Source: Polynucleobacter sp. MWH-Spelu-300-X4
GTDB taxonomy: Bacteria; Pseudomonadota; Gammaproteobacteria; Burkholderiales; Burkholderiaceae
Length of the DNA stretch: 64,000 bases
Direction of reading: 5' to 3'
Assembly: GCF_018687515.1 (NCBI RefSeq)
Contig: NZ_CP061294.1
Span: 868,001-932,000 of the forward strand
The notes under the pieces: model-generated
Database searches by the model: none
Told to the model about the DNA's origin: nothing
Seen by the model: the letters and a program-made list of their open reading frames with translations, nothing else
Shown: piece by piece, positions 45,718-55,954 of the stretch
Layout: every line of letters begins with the position of its first letter
How positions within the stretch are numbered: the stretch's first letter is position 1
Position numbers and translations under genes: made by a program

Positions 45718-46716
45718 ATGACTCCATTAGAAACAACTACTCTAACTAAATTAGATTACTGGTCACTCATCACAGTAACTGGGCCAGATGCTACTGATTT
45801 TCTTCAAAATCAACTAACCAATAGCGTTCAATCGATTACCGCTACTCCAACCGGTGGCATAGCTCAAGTTAATCAACAACATCTATTTGCTGGTTACTGC
45901 TCTGCTAAAGGTCGCTTGCAAGCTTCATTTTGGGTAAGTCGAATAGATATCCGATCAGAAACTGGTGAGATCATTCCAGAATATAGATTACTTGTATCAA
46001 AAGATTTAGCATCCTTTATTACAAAACGACTATCCATGTTCGTTTTAAGATCAAAAGTCAAAATTACTGATCAATCTGCGGCCATCAAAATTTATGGTCT
46101 AACACATACAGGTGATAAAGAGGCACTAATGAATATTAGTGTTTTAGAAAATATTCAAATCCTCGAATTGCCTGCTGTCAAAGCTAATCAGGCATTTTTT
46201 CACCGCCATATTATTTATGCTCTAGGAGCCACACCAGAAAACTTTGAGAAACATCTACCCAATCAAGTCATCACTGCTTCATCTGAAATCTGGGATTGGC
46301 TAGAGGTCATCAGCGGTATCCCTAGGGTTACCGAGGGAACCTTAGAAAAATTTGTCCCTCAAATGATTAACATGGAATCTCTTAATGGAATTGACTTTAA
46401 AAAAGGTTGTTACCCTGGGCAAGAAGTCGTGGCAAGAAGCCAGTATCGCGGAACCATTAAACGTCGTTTACAAATTGCATCTATAGAACATGTAAATGCT
46501 CCAACGGCTGGGGCTGATATTTTTCATAGCGAAGATATAGACCAACCTTGTGGCATGGTTGTTCTATCAGCTAGAGATCCAATCAATCCCCAGATAATTC
46601 ACTTACAAGTTGAATGTAAATTAGAAGCTCTTCTACAAGGTCAAATTCATCTTGGCTCACCACAAGGCCCTACCTTAACTTTTGATCAACTACCTTACGC
46701 CCTCATTGAAATTTAA
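45718..46716 (+). CDS. ygfZ: YgfZ/GcvT-domain folate-binding protein
   Basis: A 332-residue folate-dependent protein that supports iron-sulfur cluster enzymes such as MiaB. The signature KKGCYPGQEVVARSQYRGTI with its conserved cysteine is clear, and VTGPDATDFLQNQLTNSV with YCSAKGRLQASF marks the aminomethyltransferase-like fold. It is not GcvT itself: length and the cysteine motif differ. It starts 48 bases from divergent mltG; the NRDE gene follows by nine bases. Confidence 0.94.
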   Translation: MTPLETTTLTKLDYWSLITVTGPDATDFLQNQLTNSVQSITATPTGGIAQVNQQHLFAGYCSAKGRLQASFWVSRIDIRSETGEIIPEYRLLVSKDLASFITKRLSMFVLRSKVKITDQSAAIKIYGLTHTGDKEALMNISVLENIQILELPAVKANQAFFHRHIIYALGATPENFEKHLPNQVITASSEIWDWLEVISGIPRVTEGTLEKFVPQMINMESLNGIDFKKGCYPGQEVVARSQYRGTIKRRLQIASIEHVNAPTAGADIFHSEDIDQPCGMVVLSARDPINPQIIHLQVECKLEALLQGQIHLGSPQGPTLTFDQLPYALIEI

Positions 46717-46725
46717 CTAATCCAT

Positions 46726-47571
46726 ATGTGTCTAGTCCTGACAGCTTGGCAAACTCATCCTCAATATCCGCTGGTTGTGCTTGCTAACCGGGATGAGTTT
46801 TATGAACGTCCAACAGAACCTATGAACTGGTGGAAAGACCATCCACACATATTGGCTGGAAAAGATAAAGCTGATGTTTTAGGAGAGTCTGGAACATGGA
46901 TGGGTATCAATAAAAATGGTAAGTTTGCAGCTCTCACAAATATCAGATCTCCCAACGAGAAAAATCCTGCAGCTCGCACGCGCGGTGAAATAACTGCTAA
47001 ATATTTAATTAACCGACATGCACCTGAAGAATTTATTACTACGCATGAAAAATCTTTCAGTCGATATAACGGATTTAATTTCTTAGCAACGGATCTCTCC
47101 CAAAAAACACCTCAATTAATTTGGCTTAGCAATAGGATATGGATGGGAGACCATTTCCGCGCCAGAAAAATAGTAAAACCCCAACAACTAAATCCAGGCT
47201 TGTATGGCTTATCTAATGGGACCCTTGATAGCCCGTGGCCTAAAGTTCAACACCGCATAAGCGCTTTTGCGCAATTACTAGCCATGGATACAGGTGAATT
47301 TAAAAAAGCAGACCAGTATCTGCACATCATGGAAGATCCTACTCAAGCGCCTGACGAAAAGCTCCCTCAAACAGGTGTTTCTTATGAGTGGGAAAAAATG
47401 CTTTCATCAGCATTCATCAAAACAGAACTTTACGGTACAAGATCCATATCACTCATCCGAGTCCGCCATGATGGTCATTTTGAGGTCATGGAAAAATGCT
47501 TTGATGCGCAAAAAGAAATAGGACTACAAGTATTCGAAGGGCAGCTACAACAGCCACCTTTAATCGCTTAA
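46726..47571 (+). CDS. NRDE family protein (TANGO2-like)
   Basis: A 281-residue protein starting MCLVLTAWQTHPQYPLVVLA and carrying the family-naming NRDEFYERPTEPMNWW. GTWMGINKNGKFAALTNIRS and GLYGLSNGTLDSPWPKV are further conserved blocks. Cys2 would be exposed after methionine removal, which recalls N-terminal nucleophile enzymes, but no activity is known for bacterial members. The eukaryotic homologue TANGO2 is linked to Golgi or heme and lipid handling. Confidence 0.88.
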   Translation: MCLVLTAWQTHPQYPLVVLANRDEFYERPTEPMNWWKDHPHILAGKDKADVLGESGTWMGINKNGKFAALTNIRSPNEKNPAARTRGEITAKYLINRHAPEEFITTHEKSFSRYNGFNFLATDLSQKTPQLIWLSNRIWMGDHFRARKIVKPQQLNPGLYGLSNGTLDSPWPKVQHRISAFAQLLAMDTGEFKKADQYLHIMEDPTQAPDEKLPQTGVSYEWEKMLSSAFIKTELYGTRSISLIRVRHDGHFEVMEKCFDAQKEIGLQVFEGQLQQPPLIA

Positions 47572-47579
47572 GATAACTT

Positions 47580-47999
47580 TTATTTCCGGGCGGGTAACTC
47601 TTTAAAATACTTAAATGTGGCGCTTCCCATACAGCAAATACGACTATTTTCGTCATATAACTTAGCCTCAACAAAGGCAAGCGTTGGCGTAACATGTACA
47701 GTCTTTGCCGCCACCCGCACAACTCCCTTAGCAGCCTGCATAAAATTATTTTTAAGCTCAATCGTTACAACACCTCGACCCGTTGCATCTGCAGCTCTTG
47801 CAGCAATAGCCATACCAACATCCATGAGGGTCAATAAAACACCTCCATGAGCCACATCCCAACTATTATTATGTTCAGGCTTTAATGAAAGAACCACCTC
47901 ACCCTCACCTAAATCAGCTCGAAGACAACGCACCCCCAATAATTTAAGAAAAGGAACATCTAGCTCCACACCCATATTTTTTAATTGATCTTGATTCAT
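47580..47999 (-). CDS. PaaI-family hot-dog thioesterase
   Basis: A 139-residue hot-dog-fold protein. NNSWDVAHGGVLLTLMDVGM includes the conserved HGG, and ATGRGVVTIELKNNFMQAAK with AKTVHVTPTLAFVEAKLYD fits the PaaI subgroup. Such proteins hydrolyse acyl-CoA thioesters; the substrate is unknown here. It converges on the NRDE gene with eight bases between, and is divergent from msrB over 95 bases, which hold no gene. Confidence 0.87.
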   Translation of the reverse strand: MNQDQLKNMGVELDVPFLKLLGVRCLRADLGEGEVVLSLKPEHNNSWDVAHGGVLLTLMDVGMAIAARAADATGRGVVTIELKNNFMQAAKGVVRVAAKTVHVTPTLAFVEAKLYDENSRICCMGSATFKYFKELPARK

Positions 48000-48094
48000 A
48001 TCTATATATTAATCGGGGTTATGCCCATAAGATATATTTATCTGCAAATACTTACCAAGCCCCATAAAATAAGCGTATTAATCTCAAAAAGCAC

Positions 48095-48481
48095 ATGAAA
48101 AAAACCAACACCGAATACAAACAAACCTTAAGCGACACTCAATATAGGGTAACAAGAGAGTCTGCTACAGAACGCCCATTTAGCGGCCAATACTGGGATC
48201 ATTGGGAGCCCGGACAATACTTATGCATTTGCTGTGCGACCCCCCTGTTTCAGTCAGATACCAAATTTGATGCCGGCTGTGGCTGGCCCAGCTATTTTCA
48301 ACCTATAAATCAAAGTGATATTCAAGAACTAAAAGACATAACGCATGGAATGATCCGAACGGAAGTTAGATGCGCTAATTGCGAAGCTCACCTAGGTCAT
48401 GTATTTGAAGATGGCCCAGCACCAACAGGTCTTCGTTACTGCATCAACTCAGCTTCATTGAAATTTAAACAAGAAAATTAA
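48095..48481 (+). CDS. msrB: Peptide-methionine (R)-S-oxide reductase MsrB
   Basis: Repairs the R epimer of methionine sulfoxide. The zinc cysteines CICCATPLF and [13 protein letters not shown], the segment [15 protein letters not shown] and the catalytic cysteine in [13 protein letters not shown] are all present. It has 128 residues, a normal length, with no export signal, so it acts in the cytoplasm. It heads a msrB-yciB-bolA-ppiC row in one direction. Confidence 0.97.
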   Translation: MKKTNTEYKQTLSDTQYRVTRESATERPFSGQYWDHWEPGQYLCICCATPLFQSDTKFDAGCGWPSYFQPINQSDIQELKDITHGMIRTEVRCANCEAHLGHVFEDGPAPTGLRYCINSASLKFKQEN

Positions 48482-48518
48482 AATTTTTATCCTCCAACCA
48501 TTCAATTCTATACACCCA

Positions 48519-49070
48519 ATGAAAATATTTTTTGATCTATTTCCAGTCATTGTTTTCTTTATTGCCTTCAAGTTTGGAGACATTTATGCAGCAACCGCTG
48601 TTGCTATGGCTGCAACACTAATTCAGATTGTTTGGGTAGCTATTAAATATAAAAAAGTAGAGCCCATGCAATGGGTCAGCTTAATTCTAATCATGGTCTT
48701 TGGTGGACTCACAATTGGGTTACAAGACAAAACTTTCATTCAGTGGAAACCCACCATTCTTTATTGGCTATTTTCTTGTGGATTAGTAGGCAGCGCCCTT
48801 ATTTTTAAAAAAAATCTCATTCAAGCAACAATGGCCCATCAGGTAACTCTTAAACCTGGCGTCGTGGGACATAAAGTTTGGATGAAATTAAATAATACTT
48901 GGGCACTATTTTTTGCCCTAATGGGAATACTTAATTTATATGTCGCATACCAATACGACGAATCCACTTGGGTTAATTTCAAATTATTTGGCGGCATGGG
49001 CATACTATTCATTTTCATCATTGCTCAAGGAATTTGGTTAAATCAATTTGTTATTTATGATAAGAAATAA
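48519..49070 (+). CDS. yciB: Inner membrane protein YciB (septation protein A family)
   Basis: A 183-residue protein with about five membrane segments, beginning MKIFFDLFPVIVFFIAFKFG. The family block GGLTIGLQDKTFIQWKPTI and the segment WMKLNNTWALFFALMGILN are characteristic. Homologues affect intracellular septation and envelope integrity; the molecular role is unclear. bolA starts three bases after its stop. Confidence 0.94.
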   Translation: MKIFFDLFPVIVFFIAFKFGDIYAATAVAMAATLIQIVWVAIKYKKVEPMQWVSLILIMVFGGLTIGLQDKTFIQWKPTILYWLFSCGLVGSALIFKKNLIQATMAHQVTLKPGVVGHKVWMKLNNTWALFFALMGILNLYVAYQYDESTWVNFKLFGGMGILFIFIIAQGIWLNQFVIYDKK

Positions 49071-49073
49071 CTC

Positions 49074-49340
49074 ATGACAAATAATGAAAGTAAAAGAATT
49101 ATCCAATTTGAAGAAGCCTTACAAAAAGCTCTTCCAATCGATAAACTACGCATTGAAGATGAAAGCGATTTGCACACCGGCCATCAAGGCGCGCAAGGTG
49201 GTGCTGGGCATTATCGAATCCATATAGAATCTTCAGCGTTTAAAGGTTTAAACAGGGTTCAAAAGCACCGTCTAGTGTATGATGCCCTATCCGCTTGGAT
49301 ACCAAAAGAAATCCATGCTTTAGCGATTATTACTAACTAA
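49074..49340 (+). CDS. bolA: BolA family protein
   Basis: An 88-residue BolA-like protein with the class II KH-like fold: LRIEDESDLHTGHQGAQGGA, HYRIHIESSAFKGLNRVQKH, and RLVYDALSAWIPKEIHALAI. BolA proteins pair with monothiol glutaredoxins to bind iron-sulfur clusters and influence morphology. The conserved histidine lies in KHRLVYDAL. No cysteine is seen in the variable loop. It is adjacent to yciB, an arrangement common in betaproteobacteria. Confidence 0.9.
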   Translation: MTNNESKRIIQFEEALQKALPIDKLRIEDESDLHTGHQGAQGGAGHYRIHIESSAFKGLNRVQKHRLVYDALSAWIPKEIHALAIITN

Positions 49341-49349
49341 TTGATTATT

Positions 49350-50138
49350 ATGAAACTATCTCAAATTGCTTTATCTTTAGCTTTATCAGCAGCTCTTATT
49401 AGTCCAGCAATTGCTCAAAATGCAGCGGTTGTAAATGGCAAATCAATCCCAAAAGCCAAACTAGATAAATTAATGGAAGGCTCTGGTCAAGCTAACAATC
49501 CTGAGCTACGTGAACGTGCTAGAGATATGTTAATCACACGAGAATTAGTTAACCAAGAAGCCGTTAACAGAGGCATTATCGCCAATCCATCTATTCAAGC
49601 GCAACTTGAAGAGGCTCGCTTGAACATTCTAGTTGGCGCGGTATTTGATGACTATGTAAAACGTGATGGCGTAACAGATGCAGAATTAAAAGCCGCCTAT
49701 GATCAGGTTAAAGGTCAATTTGAAGGTAAAGAATACAAAGTTCGTCATATTCTTGTTGAAAAAGAATCAGATGCCAAATCAATCATTTCTAAGTTAAAAG
49801 CTGGGGAAAAGTTTGAAGAATTAGCCAAAGCTAACTCAAAAGATACGGGCTCAGCAATCAATGGTGGCGATCTAGATTGGATGAACGCACAAGCTCTAGT
49901 ACCTGAATTTTCAAAGGCTATGATTGCTCTACAAAAAGGCCAGACAACAGAAAAGCCTGTTAAATCACAATTTGGCTACCACATCATTCGCCTAGATGAT
50001 ATTCGCGAAGCTAAAACTCCTACTATCGCAGAGTTAAAACCTCAATTAATTGAAATGATGAACCAAGATCAAAATTGGCAACGCAGTAAATTTAATGAAA
50101 TGATTGCCAAATTAAAAGCAAAGGCAAAAATTCAGTAA
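49350..50138 (+). CDS. Exported parvulin-type peptidyl-prolyl isomerase
   Basis: A 262-residue periplasmic foldase with a cleavable signal peptide (LSQIALSLALSAALISPAIA), a SurA-like N-terminal helical part and a complete parvulin domain: KVRHILVEKESDAKSI, SINGGDLDWMN-type GGDLD and SQFGYHIIRLDDIRE. I used the ATG at 49350; an in-frame TTG nine bases earlier is possible. A strong terminator follows. The complete domain contrasts with the ppiD product in this window. Confidence 0.93.
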   Translation: MKLSQIALSLALSAALISPAIAQNAAVVNGKSIPKAKLDKLMEGSGQANNPELRERARDMLITRELVNQEAVNRGIIANPSIQAQLEEARLNILVGAVFDDYVKRDGVTDAELKAAYDQVKGQFEGKEYKVRHILVEKESDAKSIISKLKAGEKFEELAKANSKDTGSAINGGDLDWMNAQALVPEFSKAMIALQKGQTTEKPVKSQFGYHIIRLDDIREAKTPTIAELKPQLIEMMNQDQNWQRSKFNEMIAKLKAKAKIQ

Positions 50139-50158
50139 CTAATCAATGCTTACTTCTG

Positions 50159-50181
50159 AAACCACCTACGGGTGGTTTTTT
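50159..50181 (+). terminator. Strong intrinsic terminator after the parvulin gene
   Basis: AAACCACC (50159-50166) pairs perfectly with GGTGGTTT (50171-50178) around TACG, and TTTTTT follows. It lies 21 bases after the stop codon and closes the msrB-yciB-bolA-parvulin row. Confidence 0.93.
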
Positions 50182-50213
50182 CTTATCTAAAAACTTCGTC
50201 ACAAGTTCAATAC

Positions 50214-51047
50214 TTAAATAGATAAACGAATCTCTTGCCTAGCATTCTCAGATCTCAAACCAGAAACCCATGACTGCGTCGGTAAACCATACTGCTTTTG
50301 AAGGTGAATTGCTCTAGACTTGACCGTATTCCAATCAACCTCCAAATAAGGTCCTTTAAATGCAAGAACTACCACATTGCAATCATGTACTTGCTGGAAC
50401 ACCAACACACGATTATTAAATACATCACAAATATTCTTGATATTTTTTTTAAAACTTTTATGATTTCCGAAGAGATTGACCGTCATAACCCCAGGTGCCT
50501 TCAAACTGTCATAGCAGCCTTGATAAAAATCAACAGAACTTAATACTGGACCTCTAGCAGTTGCATCATATAAATCCACCTGCAGCAAATCAACTGTTTC
50601 TTTATTCTTCTTATGAACAACATACTTAAGCGCATCACCCTCTAATATCTCCAAACGTTTATTAGGGGCAGGCAAATGAAACATCACCCTTGCAGCAACA
50701 ATTACAGCTGGATTTAAATCTACAGCCGTCACTTTAGACTTTGGAAAATTTTTATAAGCAAACTTTGTCAAAGCACCTGTTCCAAGACCCAACTGAACCA
50801 TATGAAATGGTTTCTCTCTATTTAAATGCAAGCGCTTGTCATTGGGATCTAAAAATAAAAGCCCAGCCATCATCTGCTGCGCGTACTCCAGTTCAATGTG
50901 ATCTGGTTGGTCAATTCGCATGGCACCCTGAACCCACCAAGTACCAAAATGCAAAAATCTAACACCATGCTCTTCTGAAAATGTGACAGATGCAAACTGT
51001 GGTTTGTTATCTTTTTTAGATGATTTAATATTTTTATTGGAAGACAT
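50214..51047 (-). CDS. Spermidine-synthase-like methyltransferase-fold protein
   Basis: A 277-residue protein with the Rossmann fold of spermidine synthases: MVQLGLGTGALTKFAYKNF, KVTAVDLNPAVIVAARVMF and VDLLQVDLYDATARGP. The usual polyamine synthase acid pair is not clearly present, so a true aminopropyltransferase role is doubtful. The first 15 residues are Lys/Ser-rich. I chose the ATG at 51047; a longer in-frame extension runs through the purL terminator and is rejected. No speD-like gene lies nearby. Confidence 0.8.
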   Translation of the reverse strand: MSSNKNIKSSKKDNKPQFASVTFSEEHGVRFLHFGTWWVQGAMRIDQPDHIELEYAQQMMAGLLFLDPNDKRLHLNREKPFHMVQLGLGTGALTKFAYKNFPKSKVTAVDLNPAVIVAARVMFHLPAPNKRLEILEGDALKYVVHKKNKETVDLLQVDLYDATARGPVLSSVDFYQGCYDSLKAPGVMTVNLFGNHKSFKKNIKNICDVFNNRVLVFQQVHDCNVVVLAFKGPYLEVDWNTVKSRAIHLQKQYGLPTQSWVSGLRSENARQEIRLSI

Positions 51048-51060
51048 AAGCGCCTCAGAT

Positions 51061-51094
51061 AAAAGAATCAGGCCCAACACTTGTTGAGCCTGAT
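51061..51094 (-). terminator. Intrinsic terminator of purL
   Basis: On the minus strand ATCAGGC-CAACA pairs with TGTTG-GCCTGAT around a two-base core, with one unpaired base on each side, followed by TCTTTT. The stem of twelve pairs is strong. It lies 36 bases after the purL stop and just before the methyltransferase-like gene. Confidence 0.88.
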
Positions 51095-51129
51095 GATTTT
51101 TAGTCAATTTATTAACTAATGAAACAATA

Positions 51130-54100
51130 TTACTTAGCCCAAACTCTTGCATTGCGGAACATGCGCATCCACGGACTCGCTCCATCAGGAATATCATTCC
51201 ATGACTGAGGAGCCCAACTCATCTGAACTGTTCTAAATACACGTTCAGGATGTGGCATTAACACCGTAAATCGACCATCTGGTGTCGTTAACCCTGTAAC
51301 ACCTTCTGGCGAGCCGTTTGGATTTAAGGGATAAGTTTCTGTAGCTTGACCTAGATTATCAACAAATCTTAAGGCCACCAGCCCTTTATCCTTCAGTTGC
51401 GCAAGATTGCCTTGCTGACTAAAGTTCGCGAAACCTTCACCATGAGCTACGGCGATAGGCAACTGACTTCCCGCCATACCTTGCAAGAAGATCGACGGTG
51501 ACTTAGGCACCTCGACCATCACTAAACGAGCTTCATACTGTTCAGATTGATTACGGGTAAATTTTGACCAAGTCTCAGCACCAGGAATAATGCTTGCCAA
51601 ATTAGACATCATTTGACATCCATTACAAATACCTAAACCAAAAGTATCACTTCTATTGAAGTAAGTCTGAAACTGATCTTTAATGGCAGAGTTAAATAAA
51701 ATTGACTTAGCCCAACCCTCTCCCGCACCTAAAACATCACCATAACTAAAACCACCACAAGCCACTAAACCTTGGAAATCTTTTAGATTAATGCGACCTG
51801 CAATCAAATCGCTCATATGAATGTCATAGCTTGAGAAACCAGCCCAGTCCATTGCGTAAGCCATTTCTAGATGAGAATTAACCCCCTGCTCACGCAAAAT
51901 AGCAACTTTAGGTTTAATGCCTTTAGCAATATATGGCGCTGCCACATCTTCACTAGGATCAAAAGTTAACTGAGGCTGCATCCCTACATCGGATAACTGA
52001 TCAATTAAATTGTTTTCACTATCGGCACAAGCTGGGTTGTCACGTAAACGTGCAATCTGCCAACTTGTACTCTGCCAAAGTTTTTGAAGTACATGACGAG
52101 GCACATCAAAAATCTTCTTAGCATCTCGCCAAACCTCAACCTGACCAGTCATATTAGGTTTACCTACCACATGACTACAAGCATATAGATCATGCGCCTT
52201 TAGGGTTGCCAAAACAGCATCCCGATCGGAACGCCTAACTTGAACCAAAGCTCCCAACTCCTCATTAAAAAGAGCTCTTAGCGTTAAATCATTTCTACGA
52301 CCTGAAACTTGTTGGGCCCAATTTTTAGCATCGCCAAAATCTGACTCATGATCTTTATCAAGAACTAACATATCAACGTTCAACGATATGCCAACATGGG
52401 AAGCAAAAGCCATCTCAGCAGCAGCAGTAAATAAACCACCATCAGAGCGATCGTGATAAGCCAACAACATACCCTTGCGACGTAGCTCAATAATTGCCGC
52501 AGCAAAATTTTTCAAGTCTTTTGGGTTATCCAAATCTGGGGTCGATTGACCAGCTTGATTAATCACTTGAGACAAAATACTGCCAGCCATACGACTCTTA
52601 CTGCGACCTAAATCAATCAATAAAATCTCAGTATCTAAAGCAGCACCCTGCTCATCTTTAAGCTGCAACAATGGGGTGGTTGTTTTACGCACATCTACTA
52701 CCGGAGCAAATGCGGAAATAATTAATGAGACAGGAGATGTCACAGATTTTTCTTCTTGAGTCTTATCATCAGACCACTGTGTACGCATAGATAAAGAATC
52801 TTTACCCACCGGAATGGATATACCTAGAGCTGGGCATAATTCCATACCAACAGCCTTAACGGAATCAAACAGCTTAACATCTTCGCCCGGATTGCCACAA
52901 GCAGCCATCCAGTTAGCTGACAACTTAATATCTTCTATCTTATCAATATCAGAAGAAAGTAAATTAGTGATAGATTCGCTAACAGCCATCCGCGCTGCAG
53001 CTGGTGCATTCATAACAGCTAATGGCGTACGCTCCCCCATCGACATCACTTCGCCACGATATCCTTTGTAGTCCATCAAAGTAACAGCAGCATCTGCTAC
53101 TGGCACCTGCCAAGGCCCCACGAATTGATCGCGTGCATTCAAGCCACCAACCGTTCTATCACCAATCGTAATCAAGAATGATTTACTTGCAACTGTTGGG
53201 TGCTGTAAAACTAGACTTGCAGCAACATCTAATTCAACATCTGTCAAATCAACTTCGGGCAACTGCTTCTCTAAACGCGTGACATCTCGGTGCATACGCG
53301 GAGGCTTTCCTAAAAGCACCTCCATCGGCATATCAATTGGTAAACGCGCAGGATGATCCGCTGTCTCTTTTGTGTCAACCAATAGCAGTTGGCGCTCTTG
53401 GGTTGTTTCCCCCACCACAGCGATTGGGCAACGCTCACGCTCACACATAGCAGTTAACAGCGGCAAACTCTCTTTAGCAATTGCTAATACATAGCGCTCT
53501 TGAGACTCATTACACCAAATCTCCGCAGGACTCATGCCACTTTCTTCCAAGGGCACTTTACGCATATCGAAAATAGCACCTAAACCTGCACCATCAGCTA
53601 ATTCAGGAAATGCATTAGATAATCCCCCTGCACCAACATCATGAATAGAAATAATTGGATTTTTATCACCTAAAGCACGGCAAGCGTTAATAACCTCTTG
53701 AGCACGACGCTCAATCTCAGGATTACCACGTTGAACAGAATCAAAATCTAAGTCAGCTGTATTAGCACCCGTGGCCATAGAGCTAGCCGCACCGCCACCC
53801 ATACCAATACGCATACCAGGGCCACCCAATTGCACCAACAAATTACCAGCTTTAATTTGTTTTTTATGTGTATGTCCATCATCAATGGCGCCAATACCGC
53901 CAGCAATCATAATTGGTTTGTGATATCCACGTCTCTGACCATCGATTGTCTGTTCAAATACTCGGAAATATCCACCCAAATTAGGACGGCCAAATTCATT
54001 ATTAAATGCGGCACCACCCAAAGGGCCTTCAATCATAATTTGCAATGGCGAAGCAATGCGCTCTGGCTTGCCATATACATCCTGATCCCAAGGTAATTGA

Positions 54101-55164
54101 CTACCTGGCAAATTCAGATTTGAGACGGAAAAACCGCACAAGCCAGCCTTAGGTTTACCACCAATACCTGTAGCACCCTCATCACGAATCTCGCCACCAG
54201 AACCCGTTGAAGCACCTGGGTATGGAGCAATGGCAGTGGGGTGATTATGTGTCTCCACCTTCATTAAGGTATGAGTCAACCTTGTCTTCTTAACATACTC
54301 CTGCTGTTCGTTAGGAGCCCAAACTTCAGCTTCACACCCAGACATAATTGCTGAATTATCTGAGTAAGCAACGATGGTGCCATTAGGTTGTAATTGATGA
54401 GTATTACGAATCATCGCAAACAAAGATTTATCTTGATTCAAACCATCGATTGTCCAAGTTGCATTGAAAATCTTATGTCTGCAATGTTCACTATTTGCCT
54501 GCGCAAACATCATCAATTCAACATCACTTGGATTACGGTTTAATTTTTTAAAGTTATCAACCAGATAATCAACTTCATCATCGGATAACGCCAAACCCAT
54601 GGTCACATTGGCCACTTCAAGAGCTTGCTTTCCACCATGAAGAATATCGATACGCTCAAAATGTTTATCCGCCAATGTTTGATACAAATCTGCCGCGGTC
54701 CCTACTTCAGGTAGGGTAATTTCAGTCATGCGATCGTGAATAGCAGCCAAAATAATTTGCTCTTGATCGAAGCTTAAAGTTTTTTTACTTACCCAAAAAA
54801 ACTGAACCCCACGCTCGATACGTAAAACATCCAAGCCACAATGATGAGCAATGTCCGTCGCCTTACTCGCCCAAGGAGAAATAGTTCCTAACCGAGGGGC
54901 AACTATCGCAGATTTAAACTTACCAGCAAATAATCCTTTCGCTTCATTCAAGACAAAAGGGTCTCCATAATTCAATAAACCCTTTAAAACATCCAAATGG
55001 CTATCCGATACCGCAGTAGCAGACCACACAAAGTGGACATATTGAGCTTGAATTTGTGTCAACTCTACACCCTGAGCTTGCAAAGAGCTCAGCAAACGCT
55101 GTTGACGAAATTGAGAAAGGGCTTCAGCCCCAGGAAGGCTTAAAAAACAGTGGTTTACAGGCAT
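51130..55164 (-). CDS. purL: Phosphoribosylformylglycinamidine synthase (large single-chain type)
   Basis: A 1344-residue enzyme converting FGAR, glutamine and ATP to FGAM in purine synthesis. The N-terminal domain is followed by a linker with [20 protein letters not shown], duplicated synthetase halves ([20 protein letters not shown] and [20 protein letters not shown]), and a C-terminal glutaminase with the nucleophile in [14 protein letters not shown] and MPHPERVFR. Length is typical for proteobacterial single-chain PurL. It has its own terminator, and an inverted repeat lies before the start. Confidence 0.98.
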   Translation of the reverse strand: MPVNHCFLSLPGAEALSQFRQQRLLSSLQAQGVELTQIQAQYVHFVWSATAVSDSHLDVLKGLLNYGDPFVLNEAKGLFAGKFKSAIVAPRLGTISPWASKATDIAHHCGLDVLRIERGVQFFWVSKKTLSFDQEQIILAAIHDRMTEITLPEVGTAADLYQTLADKHFERIDILHGGKQALEVANVTMGLALSDDEVDYLVDNFKKLNRNPSDVELMMFAQANSEHCRHKIFNATWTIDGLNQDKSLFAMIRNTHQLQPNGTIVAYSDNSAIMSGCEAEVWAPNEQQEYVKKTRLTHTLMKVETHNHPTAIAPYPGASTGSGGEIRDEGATGIGGKPKAGLCGFSVSNLNLPGSQLPWDQDVYGKPERIASPLQIMIEGPLGGAAFNNEFGRPNLGGYFRVFEQTIDGQRRGYHKPIMIAGGIGAIDDGHTHKKQIKAGNLLVQLGGPGMRIGMGGGAASSMATGANTADLDFDSVQRGNPEIERRAQEVINACRALGDKNPIISIHDVGAGGLSNAFPELADGAGLGAIFDMRKVPLEESGMSPAEIWCNESQERYVLAIAKESLPLLTAMCERERCPIAVVGETTQERQLLLVDTKETADHPARLPIDMPMEVLLGKPPRMHRDVTRLEKQLPEVDLTDVELDVAASLVLQHPTVASKSFLITIGDRTVGGLNARDQFVGPWQVPVADAAVTLMDYKGYRGEVMSMGERTPLAVMNAPAAARMAVSESITNLLSSDIDKIEDIKLSANWMAACGNPGEDVKLFDSVKAVGMELCPALGISIPVGKDSLSMRTQWSDDKTQEEKSVTSPVSLIISAFAPVVDVRKTTTPLLQLKDEQGAALDTEILLIDLGRSKSRMAGSILSQVINQAGQSTPDLDNPKDLKNFAAAIIELRRKGMLLAYHDRSDGGLFTAAAEMAFASHVGISLNVDMLVLDKDHESDFGDAKNWAQQVSGRRNDLTLRALFNEELGALVQVRRSDRDAVLATLKAHDLYACSHVVGKPNMTGQVEVWRDAKKIFDVPRHVLQKLWQSTSWQIARLRDNPACADSENNLIDQLSDVGMQPQLTFDPSEDVAAPYIAKGIKPKVAILREQGVNSHLEMAYAMDWAGFSSYDIHMSDLIAGRINLKDFQGLVACGGFSYGDVLGAGEGWAKSILFNSAIKDQFQTYFNRSDTFGLGICNGCQMMSNLASIIPGAETWSKFTRNQSEQYEARLVMVEVPKSPSIFLQGMAGSQLPIAVAHGEGFANFSQQGNLAQLKDKGLVALRFVDNLGQATETYPLNPNGSPEGVTGLTTPDGRFTVLMPHPERVFRTVQMSWAPQSWNDIPDGASPWMRMFRNARVWAK

Positions 55165-55173
55165 TCCAAGATT

Positions 55174-55193
55174 ATAAATCGAATGCGATTTAT
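55174..55193. repeat. Perfect inverted repeat just upstream of purL
   Basis: ATAAATCG (55174-55181) and CGATTTAT (55186-55193) are perfect inverted copies separated by four bases, ten bases before the purL ATG. On the minus strand a TATAAT (55171-55176) overlaps one arm. It could be an mRNA hairpin near the ribosome site or a repressor operator; it does not match the E. coli PurR box. Confidence 0.6.
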
Positions 55194-55258
55194 GCTCTTA
55201 TTTTTAAAGAAAAAATCCTGTGTTTCCTGTTTTTAAAAGGCTGGGGCGGGGCATTTAT

Positions 55259-55951
55259 CTACGCAGATGTCAGTTTTCCCGCATGGATGAGAATTTGACG
55301 CTGACACCGCTGCGCCAAAGCTAAATCATGGGTCACTAACACTAATGTTGACCCTATATCCCTATTCAATTCAAATAATAAATCAATTACTTTTTGCCCA
55401 TTTGCATCATCTAGACTACCCGTTGGCTCATCAGCAAAAAGAATGGCTGGCTTAGTCACAAAGGCTCTAGCTAAAGCAACCCGCTGTTGCTCCCCTCCTG
55501 AAAGTGTCTTGGGACGATGATTCAAGCGCCCCACCAAACCTACTTTCTCAAGCCAAAATCGAGCATGACTAGTAGCCTCCTGACGAGAAATACCTTTAAT
55601 TTCTAGAGGTAACTGAACATTTTCTAATGCACTCAGATGATCCACTAGCTGAAAAGACTGAAACACAAAACCAACATACTGAGATCTAATTTTTGCTCGT
55701 AAATCCTCGCTAGCCGATGAAATATCCTGCCCCATCAAAAAAACAGCCCCAGAACTAGGTGCATCTAATCCAGCCATTAAGCCCAATAAGGTACTTTTTC
55801 CAGACCCACTAGCCCCAACAATCGCCAAGCTCTCCCCATTTGCTACTGAAAAACTAATATCATGCAAGATGGTGAGTGGGCCGTCTACGGTATCAACCAC
55901 TTTGCTTAAATGATTGATTTCGATAGCAGGATTCAGTAAACGGGTTGGCAC
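55259..55951 (-). CDS. ybbA: ABC transporter ATPase, YbbA/LolD type
   Basis: A 230-residue ABC ATPase with Walker A IVGASGSGKSTLLGLMAG, Q-loop FQSFQLVDHLSALENV, signature TLSGGEQQRVALARAF and Walker B ILFADEPTGSLDD. The start is GTG, three bases from the ATG of divergent tesA. Members pair with FtsX-like permeases in MacB-type systems, but no permease lies next to it: purL follows on the same strand. The tesA-ybbA divergence matches E. coli, which supports YbbA over LolD. Confidence 0.9.
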   Translation of the reverse strand: MPTRLLNPAIEINHLSKVVDTVDGPLTILHDISFSVANGESLAIVGASGSGKSTLLGLMAGLDAPSSGAVFLMGQDISSASEDLRAKIRSQYVGFVFQSFQLVDHLSALENVQLPLEIKGISRQEATSHARFWLEKVGLVGRLNHRPKTLSGGEQQRVALARAFVTKPAILFADEPTGSLDDANGQKVIDLLFELNRDIGSTLVLVTHDLALAQRCQRQILIHAGKLTSA

Positions 55952-55954
55952 AAT

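Noticed and set aside
48000-48094. AGATA/TATCT dyad in the thioesterase/msrB divergent gap
   Set aside because: The arms are five bases in a very AT-rich stretch and are expected by chance.
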